Assembly: GCA_002917775.1 (NCBI GenBank)
Contig: KZ627149.1
Span: forward strand, 1-44,667
Direction: 5' to 3'
DNA length: 44,667 nt
Source: Glaciozyma antarctica PI12
Taxonomy: Eukaryota; Basidiomycota; Microbotryomycetes; Kriegeriales; Camptobasidiaceae
In this document: piece after piece, positions 36,227 to 44,667 of the stretch
Numbering within the stretch: position 1 is the first letter of the stretch
Layout: each line of letters opens with the position of its first letter
Notes under the pieces: generated by a model
Told to the model about the DNA's origin: nothing
The model's database searches: none
What the model saw: the letters and a program-made list of their open reading frames with translations, nothing else
Position numbers and translations under genes: made by a program

Positions 36227-36906
36227 GGCTGGCGGGAGGATGGGAGGGGGGAAGGGAGGAGGACAAGCTTCGCCCAGCGACTTCGCGTCGAAGAGAAGAT
36301 CGTCGCGCGCGCCGCTGCTCCCGGGATTGCGTTTGGAGCCACGGAGCTTGTTCTTTCGCGCGATCAGAACGTTCAGAGCAGGAGACTGCTTTGGAGTGCA
36401 GGTGAGGGACGTCTGTTCGAGACGAGGCGGGGGCGCGAGGAAGAGGGAGCGGGTCCCAAGTCGCGTGCGGCAGATATGTTGAGTGATATTCAGACCTGGT
36501 GGGAAGGGCCAGTATCGGGGGAGTTGATCCTCAGAAGCGATTGTTACGTGGTGAAGAGCAGGAATTGAAGAACAAGCGAAGCGAGGAAGGAGCGGGCTGC
36601 TCGAAGGCGACCTGTCACTTGGGAGGGAATCCTCTTCCTCCAACGCTTGACTCTGAAATCTCGACAAGCTCGCCTGCACCTTTTTTCAACGCTCTTGAGC
36701 TCTACTCGAGAACATTTTCAACTCTCGGTGTTGCTGCAGACCGCTTCAAGTCGGGATCGAAGGTTGCGAAGCGAGACTCCGCTTTTGTTTCCGCAACCGT
36801 GTGGCCGAGGGCAGGCTTTGCTGTGTCGAATTCGTAGCTTCAACAACGAGCACGAGCAAAGAGACTGTTGAAAAGGGGTGTTCAAGGCAAGTTGCGAAGC
36901 TCGATT
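36227..36906. other. Intergenic region upstream of the GPI protein gene
   Basis: 680 bp holding the promoter of the surface-protein gene and the terminator of BTB paralogue 3. No gene or repeat seen. Confidence 0.5.
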
Positions 36907-37955
36907 TCAGGCGTAGATGGGACGAAACTCGTCAAACTTCGCCTTGTACTTCAACAGCTCCGCCTCCACGATGTCCCCACATCGGTAGCACCACACGCGC
37001 TCTTCATCGTCCTTAACCTCGGAGGCGTTTGACTACCAGCATTGAGGAGTGGCAATGTCTGAAAAGCCGATCCAGTCAACCAACCCTCTAGCTCGCCTTT
37101 CCGCTGCTTGCGCTGCCTTCTCATGGCTGTGCTTCATGATCTCCATAGCAAAGGATTTGAGGAACGCAGGGAATTCTGCGGAGACGAGCTGGCGGCGATG
37201 AGTCCATCCCTCAATCTGCCCGCCTCGTCAGCGGAACACAAAAGCAGGAAGGAGATCAAGAATCACCAGCCTCTTCCCCTCATCGGCAAACAGCATCTCA
37301 TCGTCCGACAACTGCATAATATCCTCCAGGTGGGATTCTTTGGCGAACAGGTAGGACTCGACAGCTTTGCGAAGCGCGAGGTCGTCAATGTGGGCTGCGA
37401 AGGTCCAGGCGTGGAAGGCGCGGAGGAGCAGGGCAGAAGATTGGAGGATTTCGACGCTGCGCAAGCGAAAGTGAGCTGGCGGAGGCGGGGATATGAAGGT
37501 GGGAAGAAGCGTACTGGAAAGGGCGTCCGATCGCATCAAGTCCGCGGCAGATCTGAAGAAGCTGGAGTCAACGCAAGCTGCAGAGTCGACGAGATACTGG
37601 ACTCACCGCGTACTTGTTCATCGCTCGAATCGCAGCGAAAGCTTTGGGAAGATCCAGCTCGAACGGCGGAATAGCAGTCGGGTACGCGTAGGGCAGCACG
37701 GATTCCAGCACTTCGCTCGTCTCGCCCATTTCGATCTCGGTCGAGCCTTCCGCAGGCTGAGGGATGGAAATCATGACCTCAAAGAAGCCCGAGGCGGCGG
37801 CGAGCTTCGTGCTGTGGACTCTGAAGCGTACGCCGCTGTGAGGTGGTCAGCTCTGTGGAGGTCCGCAGAGGGAGAGCTTACTCGCTCGAGACGAGGACGA
37901 GGTCTGCGTCGCTGGAGCAAAAGTTGTGCGAGCTGGTAGCAGTGTTGGGATCCAT
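36907..37955 (-). pseudogene. BTB/POZ-domain paralogue 3, in-frame TAG in the C-terminal module
   Basis: The start MDPNTATSSHNFCSSDADLV at 37955; BTB core GVRFRVHSTKLAAASGFFEV, then ESVLPYAYPTAIPPFELDLP; ICRGLDAIGRPF; LRAFHAWTFAAHIDDLALRK; DEGKRL. After a short intron comes IEGWTHRRQLVSAEF. The exon then reads DIATPQCW followed by TAG (about 37033) and goes on in the same frame: SNASEV, then EERVWCYRCGDIVEAELLKY, ending with TGA at 36907. The sister gene at 34023 reads IATSEVWEH at the same place and continues. No splice signals remove the stop. The CxxC of paralogue 2 is kept downstream of the stop (CYRC). Either a recent nonsense mutation or a shorter product of about 240 residues. It is divergent from paralogue 4, 89 bp away. 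Confidence 0.75.
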
Positions 37956-38044
37956 CGTCGAGCTGCGAGATGTACGGAGCAGGAAAGAGGCGGCGAGCTC
38001 CGAGGGTTCCGCTTTGAGGCTCTCCCTCGTACCACGACGTCGAA
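37956..38044. promoter_or_regulatory. 89-bp shared promoter between BTB paralogues 3 and 4
   Basis: Only 89 bp separate the two divergent ATGs, so both 5' untranslated regions and promoters overlap or extend into the neighbouring gene. The spacing suggests an inverted duplication and co-regulation. Confidence 0.45.
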
Positions 38045-39082
38045 ATGGCTGAAGCTCTCGCACCCACCTCCTCAACCGCGCGGTCTAGGGCCAACGAGCG
38101 AGAGATCACCCTCGTCTCGAGCGAGTGAGTCCCTCCCTCGTCCCTGCTCGCGCCTCGCTGACTCCTCTCGCAGCAAGAAGGCGTTCAAGGTCCCTCTCGA
38201 CAAGCTTGCTGCCGCCTCGGAGGTCTTCGACGACATGCTGGCGCTCGCGGAACCCTCTGTCGCTGTTCGCGCTGCCGAGTCCTCCGACGTCTTGAGATCA
38301 ATCCTTTCGTACATCTACCCGCGCGAGATGACGCCGTTCGTCATCGAACAGCCGCTCTCGAAGTCGTTTGCCGTCGTTCAAGCTCTCGACAAGTACAAGG
38401 TACGCTATTTCTCTTCGTGCTGCTGGGAACGAGGGGCTGACCGACTGCGAGCAGATCTGGCGCGGCTTGGAGGCTGTCAGTCGGGCTTTCACGTCGGTCT
38501 CCCTTGGTCTGCGCTCACTGGCGCATAGGCTAAGATGATGGATCACACAGGAACGAGCTTTTGCGTCCATCGGCGTCTCAGAACTCTCCGTCTCTCGACA
38601 TGGCCGTAAACGCCTGGACCTTCGCAACGCACCTCGGCGACAAGGAACTGAGGCGGGCTTCGACGTTCGCTATCATCTCGTACGAGCCCAAGACTACGGA
38701 GGTCGAGGCAACGGTAGCTGCTGGAGTCTGTATGCCGCACGAAGGAGAAAAGCTGGTGCGTGGTTCCCGTTCAAACCGAGATTCCAGCTCAAATTCCGGC
38801 CTACAGCTCGCTGTCTGGCGCGATCGTCAAGCGAAGCTTCTCGAGCTCTACGCGACTGCTACAAAAGATCTTATTCGCCATATTGCGTTCTGTCCACGCG
38901 AGGCTTCGAAACCAATCGCGATGGAGTGGCTTGGAGCCGTCGGCGTGGGGCTTGAAAGCGCGGCGAGTAAAACGTGTGCAGAGCTACGACTGTCGAGCCG
39001 TTCTTGCCACATGTGTGCGTTTTCGGTCGATAACTGCTGTACGAAATGGGAAGCGGGGATTGCGGAGCTGCAGACGCTTTGA
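38045..39082 (+). CDS. BTB/POZ-domain paralogue 4 (intact, diverged)
   Basis: The start MAEALAPTSSTARSRANERE at 38045 is followed, after a short intron, by the BTB core KKAFKVPLDKLAAASEVFDD and SILSYIYPREMTPFVIEQPL, then IWRGLEAVSRAF. VNAWTFATHLGDKELRRAST and HEGEKL follow, and the last exon AVWRDRQAKLLELYATATKD ends at 39082. Exon order and splice phases match the other three paralogues, but the sequence is the most diverged. The C terminus keeps the CxxC with extra cysteines (CHMCAFSVDNCC). No frame break. Confidence 0.8.
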
Positions 39083-39545
39083 GCTTTGAGCTCGATACTT
39101 GAAAGCAGTTTTTGTCGAAAAGGAGCCTACTCGCTGCCGATAGACGTCAATCTGCTTCGTTCGAGGTCGCATGTCGTTCCAAGTCACCTCCCGACCCTCC
39201 TCGCCATCCTCCTCCCCCTCTCCTTCCCCAGTCCTGCTCACCGGCACCTCGATATCGACCTTCGCAGTCAGGCTCTCGACCTGCTTGGCAAAAGCCACGA
39301 CAGCCGTTCCGCGCATATCTCGAAGCCCAGCATCTGTCGTCAAGCTTAAGGGGCTTCGCACGCTGCCTCGTCAGCGAGCGAGGCGCCTCCATCCTCGCAT
39401 CTTCGTCCTCCGCAAAAGCGTCGCGAGGACTGCAAAAGAGTGAGTGAGCAGAGCGATTCAACGTCGTTCCCAGACCGAGCGAGGAAGCAGAAAGGAGAGA
39501 AGCAGCGTCGGCCTCGAACCTCGCCAAGTCGTTGTCCGCGTCGTC
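39083..39545 (-). other. Possible coding sequence downstream of the ChaC gene, unresolved
   Basis: Directly after the ChaC stop, and in the same frame, the minus strand stays open with protein-like composition: GEGDDADNDLARFEADAASL, then SPRDAFAEDEDARMEA. In another frame closer to 39300-39170 it reads GLRDMRGTAVVAFAKQVESL and REVTWNDMRPRTKQIDVYRQ. A GCTGACGAGGCAG splice-acceptor-like sequence at about 39370 lies between them. I do not recognise a family. It may be a small separate gene whose start lies inside ChaC, an extended alternative C terminus, or 3' untranslated sequence. Confidence 0.3.
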
Positions 39546-39554
39546 CCCTTCTCC

Positions 39555-40426
39555 TCAATATCCCAGACGATCCACCTCTACTCCCACCACCGGCACTCGA
39601 AGCCTCTCCTCCGCCTCCCTCACCAGCCGCTCCAGCATCCCCAAATACGCATCCTCGCTATCCGGGCACAAATCCCGTATTGCGTCGCACAGTCGATAAA
39701 GATACTCCTGCCGGTCCCGGTGAGCAGCCACCTCAGAGGAGAGAGAGAGACGCACCTTATTAGGTCCTGAAGGCCCGACACTCGTCGCGATGCGCTCTGC
39801 CAGCTCGAGCATCGGTGCTCCGCCTGCGAAGCTCGAATTGTGCGTCTCACCGACGTACACGCGACACTGCGAGGTTCATCAGCCATGCTCGGGCGCCACG
39901 TATAGGGAAAGCGCATACGTCCTTCTCTACAATCACCTCCCGCCCGTCCGCGAGTCCCCACACGTCTACGATCCTCATCGTGTAGCCATCCTTCTCCCGA
40001 TGATCAAGGTACGCCCAAATCTCGTCCGCCATCTCCCTCGGGATCCTATACACTCGTCCTGCGCGTTCGTCTCAGTTCCGCAGCCCAACGATGCGAAGGA
40101 AGGACGCACCCCAAACATGATTCGACTCGGCCGGCTCGTCCTGCTCTCATCAGCTCCGCTCCTCCCATCCCAAGCGCTGACTTACAGCTCTATGATCCTC
40201 CCAATCTTCCTTCCCAACAAGCGTCACCACTGCACCTCATCAGCTCCCTCCTCAGCGCCGAAAGAGCGAACGCACCTCGCCCTGGATGCTCGTCCGTCCC
40301 TCGGTGGTCGTGAGACGCTTGTGCGAAGCGGCGCACGTAGTCCTTGATGTAGCCGGCTTCGGAGGGGAGGTCGTAGGGTGGAGGTTTGAAGATGAGGGAG
40401 CCGTAGCCGAATACTGCAGTTGTCAT
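39555..40426 (-). CDS. ChaC-type gamma-glutamylcyclotransferase (glutathione-degrading)
   Basis: Cleaves glutathione to 5-oxoproline and Cys-Gly in the cytosol (Gcg1/ChaC family). MTTAVFGYGSLIFKPPPY opens the protein with the family's FGYGSLIxKP substrate loop; YIKDYVRRFAQASHDHRGT and the catalytic glutamate region DEHPGRVVTLV follow. Further exons give RVYRIPREMADEIWAYLDHR, then CRVYVGETHNSSFAGGAPML and the terminal helix EDAYLGMLERLVREAEERL, ending GY at 39555. About 210 residues, normal. Five short introns. A splice acceptor (CACTGACGCTACTCCCCCCAG) sits one base before the ATG, so the leader is probably spliced from an upstream exon (donor at 40911). Confidence 0.9.
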
Positions 40427-40427
40427 T

Positions 40428-40911
40428 CTGGGGGGAGTAGCGTCAGTGACTGAGAGCGCGGGCGCGGAGATTAAGAAGGAGAGTCGGCTACTGGATTGCT
40501 GGAGGTCTGAATGAGACAGAAGCGACCTCCTTGCGGTAACGGTGCAAGAGCGGGGCAGGCATGACCAGCTCTTCTTATCGTGAGCGATCCCCCACGTCCA
40601 AGCGGCAGACCTCCCTCGAAGGGGCTCACGACGACCCCCCTGCTTCTCCAACAAGCCTTCTTTAGACCCACGCCGATCCTAGTGCGGCCACCCGATCTAC
40701 GGGGAGAGGTCAGCTCGCGAACGCAAGCTGCACTTCCCGCCGAGATGAGAGCGCCGGCACCAGGATCCACGCACGCGGCGCCAGCGCACTCGCCCTCCAT
40801 CGCAACCCCGACCTGCTCAGCCGCACCTCCCAGCGCGCGACCCAACTCAGGCGCCGAGCTCCTCGCCGAAGCGCTCCCTCCCTGCTCCATCACCTCACCG
40901 CGCGGACTCAC
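40428..40911 (-). other. Probable long 5'-leader intron of the ChaC gene (about 484 nt)
   Basis: Donor GTGAGTCCGCGCGGTGAGG at 40911 follows CAG; branch point CACTGAC and acceptor CCCCCCAG lie one base before the ChaC ATG. The donor resembles those of the other long introns here. The upstream leader exon is not otherwise defined. The open frame through this region (40471-41316, minus) has no family resemblance. Confidence 0.5.
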
Positions 40912-41195
40912 CTGAACCCCTTGCGTAGCGTTGCTCCCAATCCTCCTACTCTGCACGTCGGCCTGTTCTGCGGCGAGTTGGCGAGTAGGTGGAGGTGTGG
41001 TGAGAGCTAAAGGGAGCGAGTTCCTCGCGCCCGACTTGGCCCCTTCAACCTGACGGCGAATCCAACTCTCTCTGTCATCAGCTTTGCAGCTTTGGAGCTC
41101 TCGATCTTCGCACCAGAATCGAGCTGCAAGCATATTCATTTCCCTACACCTGCTCCAGCTGTCAAGAGCTTCAGACCTCCTTCTTCTGGAATCCC

Positions 41196-41872
41196 TCAAA
41201 CTGCTTGGTCCCAACCGACTTGGCACTGCGCGAGACAAGGCCATCAGCTCATCGTCCTCGAGTCCCAGCGAATGAGCGACGACTGACAGCACCGAGTGCT
41301 CCATAGCGGTGTCCACATCTGGAGCCCCACATCAGCTCTCACCCTCTCAATCCCAGCGCGACGACTCACAGATCTCTGCAACGGGCTTGATCTCACTCGC
41401 GCGATCCAAGCATCCGACCTTGACGAACACGGCTCCAGGGAAGAGGTCGGGAACGCTGAACAAGGCGCTACCGCAGTCGCCACAGAAGTTGCGGTGGATA
41501 GCCTTGCCGCTGTCGGCCTGCATGTCGTCGTAGACCTATGTGAGGCGTTAGTTTTGCTAGGGAGAGGGACGGGGAGGACGGACCTTGGTAGTGCCCTTGA
41601 TGACCTTGAGCTTGGCCTCCTGGCTCTGGATGTCTGCGTGCCGCGCGTTAGCTCCCTCTCTTCCTCGTCGGGAACGGCGGCGTACTGTACGAGTTGTGCG
41701 AGTGGAGCTTCTGGCAAGTCTGCGCAAGGGAGGAGCGGGGTCAGCTTGGTAATCCGGAGGGTTCGGAGGAGGAGCGACGTACCCTGCAGTGGCAGAGGAT
41801 ACCGCCTGCGATCTCGTCGTCGAGCTCGATCTCAACGTTGCCGCAGTAGCAGGATCCGTGGTAGGGTGCCAT
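41196..41872 (-). CDS. GFA/CENP-V-fold zinc protein (glutathione-dependent formaldehyde-activating-like)
   Basis: MAPYHGSCYCGNVEIELDDE at 41872 and GGILCHCRTCQK give the first zinc cysteines of the Mss4-like GFA fold. A splice GTACGCC to CACGCAG (about 41650) leads to IQSQEAKLKVIKGTTK, then VYDDMQADSGKAIHRNFCGD, CGSALFS, FPGAVFVKVGCLD and KPVAEI, all family hallmarks. The last exons (EIYVDTAMEHS, then CQVGWDQAV, stop at 41196) rest on two splice calls (about 41381-41331 and about 41301-41228) with good branch points and are less certain. The physiological substrate is unknown; many members do not act on formaldehyde. It is upstream of ChaC on the same strand. Confidence 0.82.
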
Positions 41873-42376
41873 GTCGTTCGTAAGTTTGAGGTGGTGGTGG
41901 AAGGTGGAGGAGGGCTAGGCGGGAGAGCAGGACATTAGTGCGTGCTCCGAACGGGCGTGGAGGGTTGCGAGCAGGGCAAGGACGGACAACGGGCCTGCAA
42001 TGAGCTCCTCCCTACTCCCCACCGCCTGCCATGCGGTCGAGGACACCGACCACTGGAGCGCGAACAGAAGGATGCTCACGGAGAGGGTCCTGAAGGAGAC
42101 TGTTCGAACCGAGTGGTTCGAGGTAGAGGGGACCTCAGGCGATTAAATAGCGCCCGGTAGAGTAGGTCAGGTGCTGCCTTGCGTAGCCGTGGGTCCTCGC
42201 TGCCGATTGCGGGGAATCGGGAGCCTGGACGTGACGTGAGTAAGCGAGGGGCGGTTCGTGTTGAGCAGAGCGGAGCGCTAGCCAGGCAGGAGCGTTTTCT
42301 GAGGTCGTTAGGCAAGGGAGCAGGCGAAAGGCCTTGCATGGCCCGGGGAGAGCAGCTGGCGGAGGCTGGCGGACAG
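41873..42376. other. Intergenic region between CENP-K and the GFA-like gene
   Basis: About 500 bp, longer if CENP-K stops earlier than drawn. No supported gene. It should contain the promoter of the GFA-like gene and the CENP-K terminator. Confidence 0.45.
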
Positions 42377-44131
42377 TCAACTCGGAGCTCCGGCTGTCGC
42401 ACAGGCTCTCCTCCTCGCACGTCGACCCGTTGTCCGACCCGTTCCACCCGCCTCCGCTGGAACAGTGGAAAGGGGAGGAAGAGGAGGAGCGGTTGAGCGG
42501 TGGTGGGGAGGGAAGCGCGAGGTGTGGAAGAAAGCTCGCTTCGGTCTCTTGTGCGCGAGCGGATGCTTTCGAGGGAATGACTCGGTCGTTGTCGCGCTCG
42601 AGGAGCAGATGGAATTCGACCGTCGAACTGTATTCCGACTGTGGGTGCAAGCGCGAGTGCGAGCGTGAGAGAAGGAGCGAATCAGTCGTCCCTCGCTGCT
42701 TTCGCTGCACCGAGAAGGGCTTGTCGAGCACCGTTGAAGCTGTGAGCAAGTCTTTCCCCTTGAAATACACGCAGAGAGGCGTGCGCGGCGTAAAGGGCTC
42801 GACGAGCAGTCAGAGCGAATCCTCAGCAGCACTCGATTACTCTCCCATCCTAATCTACCGAAATCTACCAACCGCACCTTCCTCCCATCTCCCGGATGCT
42901 CCAACACCACTCCCGCTCCAACCAAGAAGTCGATAAGCTCGCGCGGGATATCAGAGATGTCGAGGTAGGGATCGAGAGGCGATTCGACCAGTGCGGCGTT
43001 CATGAGGTTCTGCGAAGCAAGTCAGCTCGCGCTCCGTCGCAAGGAGGAGAGAACGCACCTCGAGCAACTGCTTCAGCACCAAAGCCTTGTCCTCCTCCTC
43101 CCCTTCCTCGGCCCCAACAGGCTTAAAGAACCTCCGAATATCCATCGCCTGCGACCCGAATCAGCTCCCTCCTCCTCCCGATCAGCAAACTCACCTCCTT
43201 CTCCTCCTCCTGATCCCCCGCGATCCACTCGTCGATGAAAGCGACCAGCGACCTCATCAGTTCCCCAAACGACTCATTCACTCTTGCGGCCTTCCTCTGC
43301 GCCCTCCTGCTCACCTTCATCAGTCCAACCCAACACATTGAGTGAGAAAGACGTACGCGATAACTTCCTCAGCACTGAGCTCCTCGCTCCCCTCCTCCAA
43401 CCGCTTCCTCAACGCACTCTCCAAAGCCCTCGCATCATCGCACAGCGTCCGCTCCCTACATCTCATCAGCCTCCACCCCCCGCCACGGAGCACGAAGGAC
43501 GTACCTCGCCACCTCCCTCCGCTCCTTCTCCGCGCGCGTCGTCTCCCGCTTTAGCGCCTTCTCCAGCTCCGTGATCGTGCGCGCCAGAGATGCCGTGATG
43601 TCGTTCTGTACGCACGAGGGAGACGGCTTGAAGCGCGGGTCGGAAGCGTGCGGGGGATCTGTGGGATATCAGCGGGGCGAAGGTACGAGGGGAAGGGAGC
43701 GTACCGGTGCTGTAGAAGTCGATAGCGGCTTCGAGGTGGGCGACTTCTTGCTCCAGTAGCGCGAGTCGCTGCGCTCGGGGTGAGATGTTGTAGAGCAGGG
43801 GAAGCGATGAGCGTACGGTCTGTTCGGGAGTCTGAGCGGGCGTAGGCTTGAGAGGCGTGTCGAGCTCTTCTACCGCCTGGAATCGACGTCAGTCGCGGTC
43901 AAGAAGGGAGGAGGAACGCACCCGACGTAGCTCAGAAAGGAGTAGCTCGTTCTCTTGCTCGCAGGTTCGTACGTCGGACCAGAGGCGTTCCTGACGCGCG
44001 AGTCGTTCCTCGGAAGGTGGAGCTGGTTTAGGAAGTAGGGTCGGTGGGAGAGCGAGGCGCGCGAGCAGGGCGGTGGCTTTGGAGTGGGAGAGCTGAGCTG
44101 GGGAAGGGGAGCGCGAGCGCGGCGTGGGCAT
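42377..44131 (-). CDS. Inner-kinetochore protein CENP-K
   Basis: A subunit of the constitutive centromere-associated network (CENP-H/I/K group). The start MPTPRSRSPSPAQLSHSKAT at 44131. A long coiled coil is built from small exons: WSDVRTCEQENELLLSELRR, LALLEQEVAHLEAAIDFY, ASLARTITELEKALKRETTR and the RKAARVNESFGELMRSLVAF exon. The C terminus NLMNAALVESPLDPYLDISD, then RELIDFLVGAGVVLEHPGDG and RKVRLVDF (about 42990-42850), matches the conserved CENP-K ending (NLMN...DPY...LL..GI..RHP...RIRL..F). The family normally stops within a few residues of this point. The frame stays open to 42377, so the true stop is probably nearer 42850, through an unrecognised last intron or exon. Confidence 0.8.
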
Positions 44132-44667
44132 CGTAGTGCAAGTCGGGGGCGAGATGAGAGAGAATTAGGGACTGGGTGCTGCGGTATTCGGCGGAATGTG
44201 GTGAGCGCGGCGCGCTACGAAGAGGAAGGTTAGCGGTCATTCGGGAGGGCGGGGTGAAGCGCATGGCTTGTGCGCGGTAAAGAAGACGTCTCCAGCGCAA
44301 CACTCGATCCTTCTTCTGCTGTCGACAGCGGAGCAACTGCCTCGAGGTGCAGGCCAGACTTCCTCCTTCACCAGCTGGCGACCATGGTGTTCGTAGCTCG
44401 AAGACGCAGCGCCCTTCGAAACTACAGCTCGGTCTATCCGCTTTAGAAAGCAGGTAGAGCGTAGCTGAGTCGAGGCGAGCGAGTCCTTCACCATGCCCCC
44501 CGCACCACTCCCCTCACGCGGAACAAGCTGAGCCTCGCCATCGCGCGAGAGCTTTGCCGTGTAATCCAGTCCTTTTGGCGGCTTCCAGTGGTCTCAGAAT
44601 CTGACGCTGGAACCAGCCCTTCGCTATCGAGGCTACTTGGGCACGCGACTAGCCAGCAGTCCCTGCG
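44132..44667. other. Region upstream of CENP-K, window edge
   Basis: 536 bp holding the CENP-K promoter and leader. Minus-strand frames (44028-44336 and 44237-44494) are open but unlike any family I know. Nothing else supported before the window ends. Confidence 0.4.

Noticed and set aside
40471-41316. 281-codon minus-strand frame upstream of ChaC
   Set aside because: It contains several intron-end signatures (branch point plus GCAG) in frame and has no family match. It overlaps the better-supported GFA last exons and the ChaC leader intron.

Overview
The window is the end of a chromosome of a GC-rich fungus, most likely a basidiomycete yeast of the Pucciniomycotina (Rhodotorula/Sporobolomyces-like). 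Evidence: it opens with a perfect CCCTAA telomere tract. Nearly every gene is cut by many introns of about 45-80 nt with GTGCGT-type donors, CTGAC/CTAAC branch points and GCAG acceptors. The gene set is fungal: UGP1, Cdc1/Ted1, PHO88/SND3, Mix23, mL57 and CENP-K. I saw no transposon, virus-like element, rRNA, tRNA or CRISPR array. The taxon is inferred from style, not from a search.

Layout. Positions 1-121 are telomere. UGP1 (-) ends only about 400 bp from it, followed by an aldehyde dehydrogenase (+), a GILT-type thiol reductase (+) and a BSD-domain protein (-). Next come mitochondrial ribosomal protein mL57 (+) facing a Cdc1/Ted1 metallophosphoesterase (-), and MIX23 (+) facing a long FG-repeat nucleoporin gene (-) whose probable first exon encodes a transmembrane helix. 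PHO88/SND3 (-) follows. From 27 kb to 39 kb lies a lineage-specific block: four BTB/POZ paralogues (two look intact, two carry an in-frame TAG) interleaved with a vacuolar Ca2+/H+ exchanger and two small secreted or surface protein genes. The distal end holds a ChaC-type gamma-glutamylcyclotransferase, a GFA/CENP-V-fold zinc protein and the kinetochore protein CENP-K, all on the minus strand.

Almost all genes are housekeeping (cell-wall precursor synthesis, ER/GPI maturation, protein targeting, nuclear pore, kinetochore, mitochondrial translation, glutathione turnover). The BTB cluster and the two surface proteins are the accessory part.

Three things stand out. (1) At least seven genes carry one very long intron (485-1607 nt) among otherwise tiny ones. 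These long introns all start GTGAGT, and several share an extended GCGGTT/GGTTGG motif just inside the donor, followed by a G-rich stretch. (2) The nucleoporin appears membrane-anchored at its N terminus, a POM121-like layout. (3) Several long coding exons change frame at short near-tandem duplications, and two BTB genes carry in-frame TAG codons. These are either real decay or recoding in this chromosome end, or assembly errors. Exon boundaries were read by eye from splice signals and protein-family conservation.
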